DNA from: Bacteroidales bacterium
GTDB lineage: Bacteria > Bacteroidota > Bacteroidia > Bacteroidales > Bacteroidaceae
Reading direction: 5' to 3'
Assembly (NCBI GenBank): GCA_004552155.1
Contig: SFPF01000050.1
Location: 1-13,535, forward strand
Length of the DNA: 13,535 bases
In this document: positions 1 to 7,379 of the stretch, piece after piece
Position numbering within the stretch: the stretch's first letter is position 1
How the letters are laid out: the number at the start of each line of letters is the position of its first letter
The notes under the pieces: model-generated
Databases searched by the model: none
What the model was told of the DNA's origin: nothing
The model's input: only the letters and a program-made list of their open reading frames with translations
Program-made: the position numbers and the translations under genes

Positions 1-1320
1 GCCCGCTATATGCTCGTGAATATGCTTTCGCAAAACCTCGAGCTCCTGCACCCCAAGAGCGTGTACCTCTATAAAGAAGACCTCCTCTCGCTCCACAGCA
101 AGTACGTCTTTGGTCCGGCATGGGACTTCGACTGGGGCTTTGGTTATGAAGGCACCACATCCTATTGTGAGCGTAATGCCGAACAGAATTTCTTTACGGC
201 TTATTACGACAAAGGGCGTCCCTTCTTCACGAATCTATTCTATAACAGCGATAAAGTGAAACGTGCCACGTATGCCCTTTGGACAAAGTTCCTTGAAAAC
301 GACTTTGATGAGCTTTTGGAATATGTGGACGACTATTATGCCTTTGCTAATTCTTCTTTTGTGCATAATGCCACGAAATGGGGTGATGGCAGCAAGTACG
401 ATACGTTTGTTTCTAATTGCAAAACGTGGTTGCAGCAGCATGCCGATTATATTTACCGCAACCTTCAGACTTACGACCTCACGCAGGAGCCGGCCATAGA
501 GCACGGCGATGTGAATCTCGACGGTGCAATCAGTATTGCCGACGTGGTGTGCGTGATGAACAATATTCTCGGAATTGAAAACGAAACCTTTGATTTCAAT
601 CAGGCAGATGCTGATGAGAACAAGGAAATCACGGTGAACGATGCCGTGCATATCGTTGCTCTTGTCATGCAGCAGCCTGCCAATACTCAGCGCATGCAGC
701 TCCTGCCGCACTCTGCGGCAACTGTGCGTCCGCAGGCGTTCGCTGCAAGGATAGGGGGCGTGTCGCGTGTGCCTGTCAAGTTCTGTATTGATAGCGAAAT
801 GGGTTATGCAGCCGTTCAGTTTGATGTGCTGCTTCCCGAAGGCATTGCGCTCCAGGACCTCTCGCTGCCCGAGGCTTGGGAGGGACGCGCCTACCGCATA
901 GCCGATCTTGGCGAAGGGCGTTACCGCGTGGCTGTGTACGGCGCTGCCAATGAAGTGCTACCTGCCGGCGAGGCTGTGCTCGACCTCTACGTGACGGCTG
1001 AGGACTTCGTGGCTGCCGAACACCGTGTGCTCAGTATCGATGATGCCACGCTTGTGAATGCTGCCGGCGAGGAGTTGCGCCTCATGCCGCGCTCCGCAAC
1101 TTTCGATATGGATGCAACAACTGGCATTGACGCGGTTAAGGACATAGATGCTACGGGCGGCGATGCCCTCTACCTCGATGCGCCTGCGCAGGGTAGCGTG
1201 AAGGTGTACACCGCCGACGGCCGCCTCTTCCGCTCTGTTAACCTTGCGGGCGGCAAGCAGCGCATCGCTCTGCCTTCCGGCCTGTACATTGTGAATAATA
1301 AGAAGATTTTGGTAAAATGA
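1..1320 (+). CDS. CotH-kinase-like surface protein with dockerin, cohesin-like domain and T9SS-type tail (5' partial)
   Basis: The reading frame is open from base 1, so the N-terminus lies outside the window. About 440 codons are visible. Codons 1-150 resemble the C-terminal half of a CotH kinase domain: an HPKS...YLY stretch is followed by GPAWDFDWGFG, the acidic Asp-x-Asp metal-binding segment typical of the family. Codons about 167-222 form a type I dockerin, with two Ca-binding loops (GDVNLDGAISIADV and ADADENKEITVNDAV). Codons about 248-370 are a beta-rich segment resembling cohesin/carbohydrate-binding modules. From about codon 395, a KVYTADGRLF...GLYIVNNKKILVK tail matches T9SS type A sorting domains, which implies export and surface attachment. 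CotH proteins phosphorylate secreted proteins in other bacteria; activity here is inference. A second cohesin-like protein follows after 85 nt in the same orientation. The domain calls are from motif recognition; the cohesin-like assignment is the weakest. Confidence 0.85.
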   Translation, partial: ARYMLVNMLSQNLELLHPKSVYLYKEDLLSLHSKYVFGPAWDFDWGFGYEGTTSYCERNAEQNFFTAYYDKGRPFFTNLFYNSDKVKRATYALWTKFLENDFDELLEYVDDYYAFANSSFVHNATKWGDGSKYDTFVSNCKTWLQQHADYIYRNLQTYDLTQEPAIEHGDVNLDGAISIADVVCVMNNILGIENETFDFNQADADENKEITVNDAVHIVALVMQQPANTQRMQLLPHSAATVRPQAFAARIGGVSRVPVKFCIDSEMGYAAVQFDVLLPEGIALQDLSLPEAWEGRAYRIADLGEGRYRVAVYGAANEVLPAGEAVLDLYVTAEDFVAAEHRVLSIDDATLVNAAGEELRLMPRSATFDMDATTGIDAVKDIDATGGDALYLDAPAQGSVKVYTADGRLFRSVNLAGGKQRIALPSGLYIVNNKKILVK

Positions 1321-1340
1321 AGTGAGTAATAATGAAAAAA

Positions 1341-1373
1341 CTCGTCTACTTGTTTACTTGTCTACTCGTCTAC
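1341..1373 (+). repeat. Octamer array (T[CT]GT[CT]TAC)x4
   Basis: Four direct 8-bp units (TCGTCTAC, TTGTTTAC, TTGTCTAC, TCGTCTAC) run without gaps and end in TAAAAAA. The array starts 20 nt after the stop codon of the CotH-like gene and fills most of the gap before the next start. The same octamer recurs in the intergenic elements at 5532-5717 and 7161-7426. In this copy only one orientation is present, with no fold-back partner. Confidence 0.8.
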
Positions 1374-1405
1374 TAAAAAACTCGTTTATTAGAAACAACA
1401 ACCCC

Positions 1406-2248
1406 ATGAAACGATACATATATATAATATTGTCTGTCCTTTCCGCCGCCTGCTTCACCGCGCCTGCCGCACAGGCTGCCGATGTAAACGACTGCACGGT
1501 GCAGGCCACCATAACTGAAACCCGCGCCGGACGTAACTGGGAACTGAACGTGGCGCTCCTCAATCCCGGCACTACGAATCTCACGGCCTTTCAAATGGAC
1601 ATTGCCTTGCCCAACGGCGTGGCATTGGCAGAAGGCACACTGCGCCCCGGCGACCGCACGCTTGGTCACACGCTGATGGCTAATACTCTGGCCGACGGTA
1701 CGCTGCGCATCGCCGGTTTCTCGGCCACGAATCAGGCGATTGCGGGCAATGAGGGCGTGATTTTCTCGCTTATTCTGAATGCCGCCGAACCTTTGTCGGT
1801 TGGTTCTTACAACGTGCCGCTTACGGGCATTCTCCTCTCCCTGCGCACGGGCATCGAGGTTCCTGCGCCTAATGCAGCCGCCACGCTTGTCGCCTCTGAG
1901 GCTGCCCAGCAACACACTTTGACTTTCGTTGTAGATGGCGAGACGTATGCTGAGTATTCTTTGTGTGAGGGCGATGCTATCACTTTGCCCGAACAGCCCG
2001 AGAAGGTGGGTTATACGTTTACGGGTTGGGATAATCTGCCTGAAACAATGCCTGCCAGGGATGTTACGGTGAATGCTGTTTTCACGCTTAACACGTATAA
2101 GGCGTTCTATTATCTTGACCGCGAGCTTTATGCCACGCAGGATGTGGCTTACGGCGCTACCATCACGCCGCCCGAGGTGGAGAGTAATGATGCATATGTG
2201 TTCCAGGGCTGCGATGAAAGCAACCTCTATCGCTGCCGTGCGCCTTGA
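1406..2248 (+). CDS. Secreted cohesin-like / InlB B-repeat protein, C-terminally truncated by a frame change
   Basis: I chose the ATG at 1406. It begins a clear signal peptide (MKRYIYIILSVLSAACF..APAAQA, cleavage after about residue 26). The upstream in-frame GTG at 1322 would add octamer-repeat sequence. Residues about 28-165 form a beta-rich cohesin-like/carbohydrate-binding-type domain (FQMDIALPNGVAL, GVIFSLILNA). Residues about 170-230 are an InlB B-repeat (Listeria-Bacteroides repeat: HTLTFVVDGE...YTFTGWDNLPETMPARDVTVNAVF), and a second unit begins at about 232. This second unit breaks off after VFQGCDES; about a dozen codons later the frame meets TGA. The expected T9SS-type tail is in the next frame (2220-2363). 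As read, the product would be exported by Sec but lack its surface-sorting signal. It may interact with the dockerin of the upstream protein, but that is inference. Confidence 0.75.
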   Translation: MKRYIYIILSVLSAACFTAPAAQAADVNDCTVQATITETRAGRNWELNVALLNPGTTNLTAFQMDIALPNGVALAEGTLRPGDRTLGHTLMANTLADGTLRIAGFSATNQAIAGNEGVIFSLILNAAEPLSVGSYNVPLTGILLSLRTGIEVPAPNAAATLVASEAAQQHTLTFVVDGETYAEYSLCEGDAITLPEQPEKVGYTFTGWDNLPETMPARDVTVNAVFTLNTYKAFYYLDRELYATQDVAYGATITPPEVESNDAYVFQGCDESNLYRCRAP

Positions 2249-2363
2249 TGGTTCGTCTGGTCAGCGCGTGGTTTATACGCTGTCGGGCATCCGGCTCTCG
2301 TCTTCAGAGAAGTTGTCTCGTGGAGTGTATGTCGTGGACGGGAAGCGTATTTTGGTGAAATAG
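2220..2363 (+). pseudogene. Detached T9SS-type C-terminal tail of the preceding gene
   Basis: In the frame one base to the right, the sequence encodes ATSIAAVRLDGSSGQRVVYT, then LSGIRLSSSEKLSRGVYV and a VDGKRILVK end, stopping at TAG 2361-2363. This parallels the tail of the protein at 1-1320 (TADGRLF...GLYIVNNKKILVK). The frame change needs one extra base, or a loss of 3n+2 bases, near 2200-2225. The second InlB-type repeat stops short at the break, so a larger deletion of 3n+2 bases is as likely as a point indel. Confidence 0.75.
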
Positions 2364-2383
2364 GCACCACGAAGGATTTGTGT

Positions 2384-2432
2384 TTTGCCCACGAATCTCA
2401 CGAATTTTCGTTTGCACGCTATTTAGCAAACG
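2384..2432 (+). repeat. Solo copy of the TTTGCCCACGAAT repeat plus hairpin
   Basis: Positions 2384-2407 match the 24-bp inverted repeat at 8930-8953 with a single mismatch (C for T at 2397). Directly after it, CGTTTGC (2409-2415) can pair with GCAAACG (2426-2432) to form a hairpin. The copy lies just downstream of the broken gene's tail and shows no inverted partner nearby. Confidence 0.7.
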
Positions 2433-2470
2433 CCCGCAGAGTGCACCGAATGGTAAATATCAATAATACG

Positions 2471-2501
2471 AAGGAGCGTCCCGTGTGGGGCGCTCCTTTT
2501 T
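2471..2501 (+). terminator. Rho-independent terminator
   Basis: A 12-bp stem (AAGGAGCGTCCC with GGGGCGCTCCTT, one G-T wobble) closes a GTGT loop and is followed by more T residues. It should end transcription from the 1-2363 surface-protein genes. The arm begins with AA, so it may work weakly in the other direction. Confidence 0.85.
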
Positions 2502-2532
2502 CTGTCTCTTTCGGTGCGGGAAATACCCAAAC

Positions 2533-2616
2533 ATTTCGGGGGAATGTGGATTTTTGCCCTAAAAAATTTTGGGGGAATGTGGATTTTTGCCCTGAAAAAT
2601 TTCGGGGGAATGTGTT
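2533..2616 (+). repeat. Three 33-bp direct repeats upstream of the ATPase promoter
   Basis: Units start at 2533, 2566 and 2599. Each begins ATTT(C/T)GGGGGAATGTG, and the first two continue GATTTTTGCCCT plus five mostly-A bases. The third diverges after GTG into a T-run that leads into the TAGTTTTG box at 2623. The exact 33-bp period (about three helical turns) places the G5 tracts on the same face of the DNA. That would suit an operator or phase-type control array, but its function is unknown. The rest of the 2502-2684 gap shows nothing coding. Confidence 0.75.
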
Positions 2617-2622
2617 TTTTTG

Positions 2623-2630
2623 TAGTTTTG
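2623..2630 (+). promoter_or_regulatory. Candidate Bacteroidetes -7 box for the ATPase gene
   Basis: TAGTTTTG matches TAnnTTTG and is followed by CAG, a common context. The start codon is at 2685, giving a leader of about 45-50 nt. No clear TTTG -33 element is visible at the usual spacing. That region is occupied by the third 33-bp repeat. Confidence 0.55.
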
Positions 2631-2684
2631 CAGTAGTTAGACGATTGAAATTGAAAGGTATAACTGTTTTTTAATTCATGACAA

Positions 2685-4019
2685 ATGGCTGAGAGGATAT
2701 TCAAGCGCAAAATTTACGACAAAATCTTAGATTGGAAGCGTACCAATAACGGGCAGACGGCCTTGCTCATCGAGGGGGCGCGGCGCGTTGGTAAGTCGAC
2801 AATCGTTGAGCAATTCGCAAAGAATGAATACAAGTCGTATATACTGATAGACTTCAATAAAGCAAGTCAGGAGGTAAAAAGTCTGTTCGACGATTTGATG
2901 GACCTTGACTTTGTATTCCTCCGACTGCAACAGTTGTATAAGACCGTGCTCTCTAAACGCCAATCGGTGATTATCTTTGATGAGGTGCAACAATGCCCGG
3001 CTGCTCGGCAATCTATCAAATATCTGGTTGCCGACGGCAGGTACGATTATATAGAAACAGGCTCGCTTATCAGTATAAAGAAGAACACGGAGTTTATTAC
3101 TATTCCGAGCGAAGAAGACCGCCTGCAAATGTATCCGATGGATTACGAGGAATTTCGCTGGGCTTTGGGCGACACGGTTTCCGTGCCTTTGCTGCGCAAG
3201 TTTTGGGACATGAAGTCTCCGCTCAAAGCGGCGCATCGAACGGCACTTAGGGATATGCGACTCTATATGCTGGTGGGCGGAATGCCGCAAGCAGTGAATG
3301 CCTATATCGACACAAATAATTTCCAAAAGGTTGACGAGGCAAAGCGGCGTATTATAAAACTATACGAAGATGATTTCCTTAAAATCGATCCCTCCGGCCG
3401 TGTGTCGCGAATGTTTCTGTCAATACCTGCCGCGCTGACCCGAAATGCTTCGCGATATGTGCCTTATACAGCCATTGGAGCAGTAGACGAAATGAAAATC
3501 GAGGAAATGTTCAAGAATTTGGAAGACAGCAAAACCGTAAATGTGGTCTATCACACGAGCGACCCTAATGTCGGCATGTCGTTAAGTTCTGATTTTAATA
3601 AGTATAAGTTGTTTGTTGGCGATACCGGTCTATTCGTTACTTTGGCTTTTTGGGATAAAGATTTTACGGAAAACGTTATTTATGAAAAGTTGCTATCGGA
3701 CAAACTTTCTGCTAATCTCGGTTACGTTTATGAAAACTTTGTGGCACAGATGCTTGTGGCTACTGGGAATAAACTTTTCTATCACACGTGGCCGAAGGAC
3801 GAAAAGCATTATTACGAGATAGATTTCCTCATTGCTCATGGACATAAGATTTGCCCGATTGAAGTAAAGTCGTCTGGGTATAAGGCGCATAAATCGCTGG
3901 ACGAATTTTGCAAGCGTTATTCATCGCGGGTGTTCAGAAAGTATTTGGTTTACACCAAAGATTTCGCGCAGGACGCAGACGTTTCGCTGGTTCCGATTTA
4001 TCTTGTGCCATTTTTATAA
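2685..4019 (+). CDS. ATP-binding protein, AAA_14/DUF4143 family
   Basis: A complete 444-aa gene, the usual length for this family. Residues 31-39 are a Walker A motif (GARRVGKST). Residues 93-100 are a Walker B (SVIIFDE), and ETGSL at about 124-128 is the sensor-like segment. The C-terminal half is DUF4143: a helical region, then YEID (377-380) and IEVKSS (392-397), which form the D...ExK pattern of a PD-(D/E)xK-like nuclease fold. These proteins are very common in Bacteroidales, often in many copies, and their biological role is not settled. The ATG at 2685 is chosen because the ATG at 2678 runs into TGA after four codons. The gene stands alone between terminators, with its own promoter and a 33-bp repeat array upstream, so it is probably a single-gene transcription unit. 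Confidence 0.93.
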   Translation: MAERIFKRKIYDKILDWKRTNNGQTALLIEGARRVGKSTIVEQFAKNEYKSYILIDFNKASQEVKSLFDDLMDLDFVFLRLQQLYKTVLSKRQSVIIFDEVQQCPAARQSIKYLVADGRYDYIETGSLISIKKNTEFITIPSEEDRLQMYPMDYEEFRWALGDTVSVPLLRKFWDMKSPLKAAHRTALRDMRLYMLVGGMPQAVNAYIDTNNFQKVDEAKRRIIKLYEDDFLKIDPSGRVSRMFLSIPAALTRNASRYVPYTAIGAVDEMKIEEMFKNLEDSKTVNVVYHTSDPNVGMSLSSDFNKYKLFVGDTGLFVTLAFWDKDFTENVIYEKLLSDKLSANLGYVYENFVAQMLVATGNKLFYHTWPKDEKHYYEIDFLIAHGHKICPIEVKSSGYKAHKSLDEFCKRYSSRVFRKYLVYTKDFAQDADVSLVPIYLVPFL

Positions 4020-4040
4020 GCATTGGGTAATACACAAAAA

Positions 4041-4090
4041 CAACTTCGGGACTGTATCGCATATTGGACACAGCCCCGAAGTTGCTTTTT
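4041..4090. terminator. Bidirectional terminator between ATPase gene and asnS
   Basis: CAACTTCGGG (4041-4050) pairs perfectly with CCCGAAGTTG (4075-4084). CTGT/ACAG extend the stem inward across one mismatch. Five T residues follow at 4086-4090, and five A residues precede the left arm (T-run on the minus strand). It therefore serves both convergent genes. Confidence 0.9.
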
Positions 4091-4109
4091 ATAGGATAAG
4101 GCAGAATAC

Positions 4110-5504
4110 TTAAAACTCTGCGGATTTCGGCGTGCGGGGGAAGGGAATGACGTCGCGGATATTCTGCATGCCGGTGACGAAGAGAATGAGTCGCTCGAAG
4201 CCGAGGCCGAAGCCGGAGTGCGGGCACGTGCCGAAGCGGCGCGTGTCGAGATACCACCACATGTCTTTCATCGGAATGTGCAGCTCTTCGATGCGCTGCG
4301 TGAGCTTCTCGTAGCTCTCCTCGCGCTCCGAGCCGCCGATGATTTCGCCAATCTGCGGGAAGAGTACGTCCATGGCGCGGACGGTCTTGCCGTCGGCATT
4401 CTGCTTCATGTAGAAGGCCTTGATTTCCTTAGGATAGTCCGTGAGGATTACGGGACGCTTGAAGTGCTCCTCTACGAGGTAGCGCTCGTGCTCGCTGGCG
4501 AGGTCGCAGCCCCAATATACGGGGAACTCAAATTTGCGGCCGTTCTTGATGGCGGCTTCGAGGATTTCGATGCCCTCGGTGTAGGTGAGGCGCACGAAGT
4601 CGTGCTCGACGACGAAGTGGAGGCGTTCGAGCAGCGTCTTGTCGATCATCTTGTTGAGGAAGTCGAGGTCGTCGGCGCAGTTGTCGAGTGCCCAGCGCAC
4701 GCAGTACTTGATGAAGTCCTCGGCGAGGTCCATATTGTCGTTGATGTCGTAGAAGGCTACTTCCGGCTCAATCATCCAGAACTCGGCGAGGTGGCGCGGC
4801 GTGTTAGAGTTTTCAGCGCGGAAGGTGGGGCCGAAGGTGTAGATTGCGCCGAGCGCGGTGGCGCCGAGTTCGCCTTCGAGCTGTCCGCTCACGGTGAGCG
4901 ACGTGGTTTTTCCGAAGAAGTCGTCGGAGTAGTCAATCTTGCCCTCCTCGTCCTTCTTGAGGTCGTAGAGGTTCTTGGTGGTCACCTGGAACATCTGCCC
5001 CGCGCCTTCGCAGTCGCTGGCGGTGATGATGGGCGTGTTGAAATAGTAGAAGCCGTGCTCGTGGAAATAGCGGTGGATGGCCATTGCCATGTTGTGGCGG
5101 ATACGCATCACGGCACCGAAGGTGTTGGTGCGCAGGCGCATGTGGGCGTGCTGGCGCATATATTCGAAGGTCTGCCCCTTCTTCTGCATGGGATAGTCCG
5201 CGCCGCAGGTGCCGTAAACGGTGATGGCCGTGGCCTGTATCTCCACGCTCTGTCCCGCGCCTTGGCTCTCTACGAGTGTGCCTTCAACGCAGAGGCATGC
5301 GCCGGTGGTGATTTGCTTGAGGGTTTCTTCGTCGAACTTCTCCACATCTGCCACGATTTGCACGTTCTTGATGGTTGAGCCGTCGTTGAGGGCGATGAAG
5401 TTCACTGATTTGCTGCCGCGCTTTGTGCGCACCCAGCCTTTGACGCACACCTCTGCACCGAAGTCGGTGCGGGCGAGGAGGTCGGATATTCTGGTTCTAA
5501 TCAT
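4110..5504 (-). CDS. asnS: Asparagine--tRNA ligase
   Basis: This 464-aa protein is full length for AsnRS, a cytosolic class IIb aminoacyl-tRNA synthetase that charges tRNA-Asn with asparagine using ATP. Residues about 17-100 form the OB-fold anticodon-binding domain (VCVKGWVRTKRGSKSVNFIA). The catalytic core follows from about 115. Class II motif 2 is at 227-251 (TFRAENSNTPRHLAEFWMIE), and motif 3 at 431-439 (GFGLGFERL) is followed by the AsnRS-type NIRDVIPFPRTP end. The distinction from AspRS/LysRS rests on overall match and on that C-terminus. It is the most downstream of three minus-strand genes (purB, rluB, asnS), separated from rluB by a 226-bp gap holding a fold-back repeat. No clean TAnnTTTG box was found just upstream of its ATG. 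No defect is visible. Confidence 0.97.
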   Translation of the reverse strand: MIRTRISDLLARTDFGAEVCVKGWVRTKRGSKSVNFIALNDGSTIKNVQIVADVEKFDEETLKQITTGACLCVEGTLVESQGAGQSVEIQATAITVYGTCGADYPMQKKGQTFEYMRQHAHMRLRTNTFGAVMRIRHNMAMAIHRYFHEHGFYYFNTPIITASDCEGAGQMFQVTTKNLYDLKKDEEGKIDYSDDFFGKTTSLTVSGQLEGELGATALGAIYTFGPTFRAENSNTPRHLAEFWMIEPEVAFYDINDNMDLAEDFIKYCVRWALDNCADDLDFLNKMIDKTLLERLHFVVEHDFVRLTYTEGIEILEAAIKNGRKFEFPVYWGCDLASEHERYLVEEHFKRPVILTDYPKEIKAFYMKQNADGKTVRAMDVLFPQIGEIIGGSEREESYEKLTQRIEELHIPMKDMWWYLDTRRFGTCPHSGFGLGFERLILFVTGMQNIRDVIPFPRTPKSAEF

Positions 5505-5531
5505 GATGATTATAATTTATTTGTACGTTTA

Positions 5532-5717
5532 TTAGTAGACGAGTTGACGAGTAAACGAGTAGACGAGACAGATTTGTCTTTTAGTAGACGAGTTGACGAG
5601 TAAACGAGTAGACGAGACAGGTATGTCGTGCTAATTATATTTTAAGATGAGTAACTTGTCTTGTTTACTCGTTTACTTGTTTACTTGTTTACTCGTTTAC
5701 TCGTTTACTTGTTTACT
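5532..5717. repeat. Fold-back octamer element in the rluB-asnS gap
   Basis: On the left, two identical 40-bp blocks (5532-5571 and 5581-5620, period 49) consist of octamers reading GTAGACGA/GTAAACGA. On the right (about 5660-5717), units of TTGTTTAC/TCGTTTAC run in the opposite orientation and end in TAAAAAT. The two arms are complementary over several octamers and could form a long hairpin. Between them, a 44-bp core (5623-5666) recurs at 7266-7309 with two differences. The right edge lies 13 bp from the rluB stop codon. It fills nearly the whole gap; nothing coding is supported here. Confidence 0.85.
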
Positions 5718-5730
5718 AAAAATGGTTGGC

Positions 5731-7116
5731 TTATTCAAACGCGCCCATGCGGAGCATGTTTACTTCCTTTTCTGTGAGGAAGCGCCAGTCGCCGCGCTTC
5801 ACGTTCTTCTTGGTGAGGCCGGCGAAGTACACGCGGTCGAGTTTCGTGACGTGGTAGCCGAGGCTTTCGAAGATGCGGCGTACGATGCGGTTGCGGCCGC
5901 TATGGATTTCGATGCCGATCTGCTTCTTGTCGGTGGGGCTGGCGTATTCGATGGCATCGGCCTTGATGTCACCGTCTTCGAGCGTGATGCCCTCGGCGAT
6001 TTGGTTGAGGTCGGCTGCCGTGAGGTTTTTATCAAGATAAACGTGATAGATTTTCTTTTTGAGGAACTTGGGGTGCGTGAGCTTGGAGGCCATGTCGCCG
6101 TCGTTGGTGAGCAGCAGTACGCCCGTGGTGTTGCGGTCGAGGCGGCCTACGGGGTAGATGCGCTCGGGGCAGCAGTTCTTCACGAGGTCCATCACGGTCT
6201 TGCGGTTCTGCGGGTCTTCGCTCGTGGTAACGTAGCCTTTGGGCTTGTTGAGGAGCACGTAAACCTTCTTCTCAATCTTTACAGGCTGTTCGTGGAACTG
6301 CACCACGTCGGAGCGGAGCACCTTCGTGCCGAGTTCGGTAACCACTTCGCCGTTTACCGTCACTACGCCTGCCTCGATGTATTTATCGGCATCGCGGCGC
6401 GAGCAAATGCCGGCGTTGGCAAGATAGCGGTTGAGGCGAATCGGTGCATTGGGGTCGATGTGCTCCTCTTTATATTCAAGGCGCTTTTTCTGCGAGTACT
6501 TGGCGTGGGGGTCGTAGCCGCCCTGGCGGCGGTTGTTGTAGCCGTTGTTGTAACCGCCCTGGCGATTATAGCCCCCTTGCTGGCGGTTGTAGCCGTTGTT
6601 GTAGCCGCCGGTGCGCGGGCGGTAGCCGCCCTGTGCGGGACGGTTGGGGCGGAAGCCCGTGCCCTCGTCAAAGTTGTCGGTTGCTTCGCCTGCGTTGAAG
6701 CGGTTGGGACGGTAAGCGGGGCGGTCGCTGTTGTAAGGGCGATAATTGCCCTGCCCTTGCTGGCGGTAACCGCCCTGACGGTTGTAGCCGCCCTGCTGGC
6801 GGTAGCCGTTATTGTAGCCTCCGTTTTGGCGGGGGCGTTCGCCGTAGGCTGTGCCTTCTTGGTCGCCATAATTGTTGGTGCGCGGACGGTAGCCTCCGGC
6901 GTTTTGATAGCGCGGACGATAGCCGCCCTCTCCATTTGCACCGCCGTAGCGGTTTCCTGAATTAAAGCGCGGACGGTAGCCGCCATTGTTGTAGGAATTG
7001 TTTTGATAAGGGCGGCGTTCTGAGTTATCGCCCGACTGCGATGCGTAGAAGCCCTCGCGGCTGCCTGCATGCTCTGTGTTTTCTGTTTGGCCTGTGCCAA
7101 ATACTTCTTCACTCAT
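5731..7116 (-). CDS. rluB: RluB/RsuA-family 16S/23S rRNA pseudouridine synthase with long Gly/Arg/Asn/Tyr-rich N-terminus
   Basis: A complete 461-aa gene. Residues about 226-275 are an S4 RNA-binding domain (IRLNRYLANAGICSRRDADK). The catalytic domain follows, with the RsuA-family signature GRLDRNTTGVLLLTNDG at 324-340; Asp327 is the expected catalytic residue. The enzyme isomerises a uridine in ribosomal RNA. RluB versus RsuA or RluF specificity cannot be fixed from the sequence. Residues about 35-205 are low complexity: four GGYRPR units (45, 64, 74, 163) plus GGYNRQ/NNGYN units, rich in Gly, Arg, Asn, Gln and Tyr. Such extensions are known on Bacteroidetes members and resemble RGG-type RNA-binding or phase-separating tails. 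The core alone is about 237 aa, near the normal size. The ATG at 7116 is the only plausible start. The gene lies between purB and asnS on the same strand. Confidence 0.93.
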   Translation of the reverse strand: MSEEVFGTGQTENTEHAGSREGFYASQSGDNSERRPYQNNSYNNGGYRPRFNSGNRYGGANGEGGYRPRYQNAGGYRPRTNNYGDQEGTAYGERPRQNGGYNNGYRQQGGYNRQGGYRQQGQGNYRPYNSDRPAYRPNRFNAGEATDNFDEGTGFRPNRPAQGGYRPRTGGYNNGYNRQQGGYNRQGGYNNGYNNRRQGGYDPHAKYSQKKRLEYKEEHIDPNAPIRLNRYLANAGICSRRDADKYIEAGVVTVNGEVVTELGTKVLRSDVVQFHEQPVKIEKKVYVLLNKPKGYVTTSEDPQNRKTVMDLVKNCCPERIYPVGRLDRNTTGVLLLTNDGDMASKLTHPKFLKKKIYHVYLDKNLTAADLNQIAEGITLEDGDIKADAIEYASPTDKKQIGIEIHSGRNRIVRRIFESLGYHVTKLDRVYFAGLTKKNVKRGDWRFLTEKEVNMLRMGAFE

Positions 7117-7201
7117 GGTTGTGGAAATTTAGAAATGATTGTGTTGGATAAGTTTTTTATTTAGTAGACAAGTTGACGAGTAAACGAGTAGACGAGACAG
7201 A

Positions 7202-7259
7202 AATGTCGTGCAAGCGAGCGCAATTAAGTTTACTTAAATTGCCGAGCGCAGTCGACATT
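7202..7259 (+). repeat. Structured hairpin repeat, copy A
   Basis: Outer stem AATGTCG (7202-7208) with CGACATT (7253-7259). Then TGC/GCA and GC/GC pairs around a bulged AA. An inner stem follows, GCAATTAAGT (7220-7229) with ACTT, a bulged A and AATTGC (7232-7242), closing a TT tip. It has the same architecture as the copies at 8950, 9023, 9155 and 7318 but different stem bases. Confidence 0.75.
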
Positions 7260-7317
7260 ATGTAAATGTCGTGCTATTTATATTTTAAAATGAGTAACTT
7301 GTCTTGTTTTCTTTGAG

Positions 7318-7379
7318 ATTTTCGGCTGCACTCGGCATAGCCCGAACAAGTTCGGCTCTGCTCTCGCTTGCACGAAATT
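7318..7379 (-). repeat. Structured hairpin repeat, copy D (inverted)
   Basis: Read on the minus strand it is nearly the same as the copies at 8950 and 9023: GCAAGCGAG, then the inner stem GCAGAGCCGAAC / GTTCG-G-GCTATGC with TT tip, then GCCGAGTGCAGCCGAAAAT. The bulged base is G instead of A. One outer-stem pair is lost. It is embedded in the right arm of the fold-back element. Confidence 0.75.

Noticed and set aside
2378..2710. Small frames on both strands upstream of the ATPase
   Set aside because: They consist of the 33-bp repeats and the terminator; the peptide repeats only mirror the DNA repeat.
4218..5378. 386-aa open frame on the plus strand over asnS
   Set aside because: Antisense shadow of asnS, with no recognisable domain; the Glu/Val/Leu-rich composition is typical of reversed coding sequence.
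5532..5717. CRISPR-like array
   Set aside because: The units are 8 bp and contiguous, without unique spacers, and there are no cas genes nearby.
5647..6960. 437-aa open frame on the plus strand over rluB
   Set aside because: It is antisense to a well-supported gene. Its Ala/Val-rich product is what the reverse of Gly/Arg/Tyr-repeat codons gives, and its first residues come from the octamer array.
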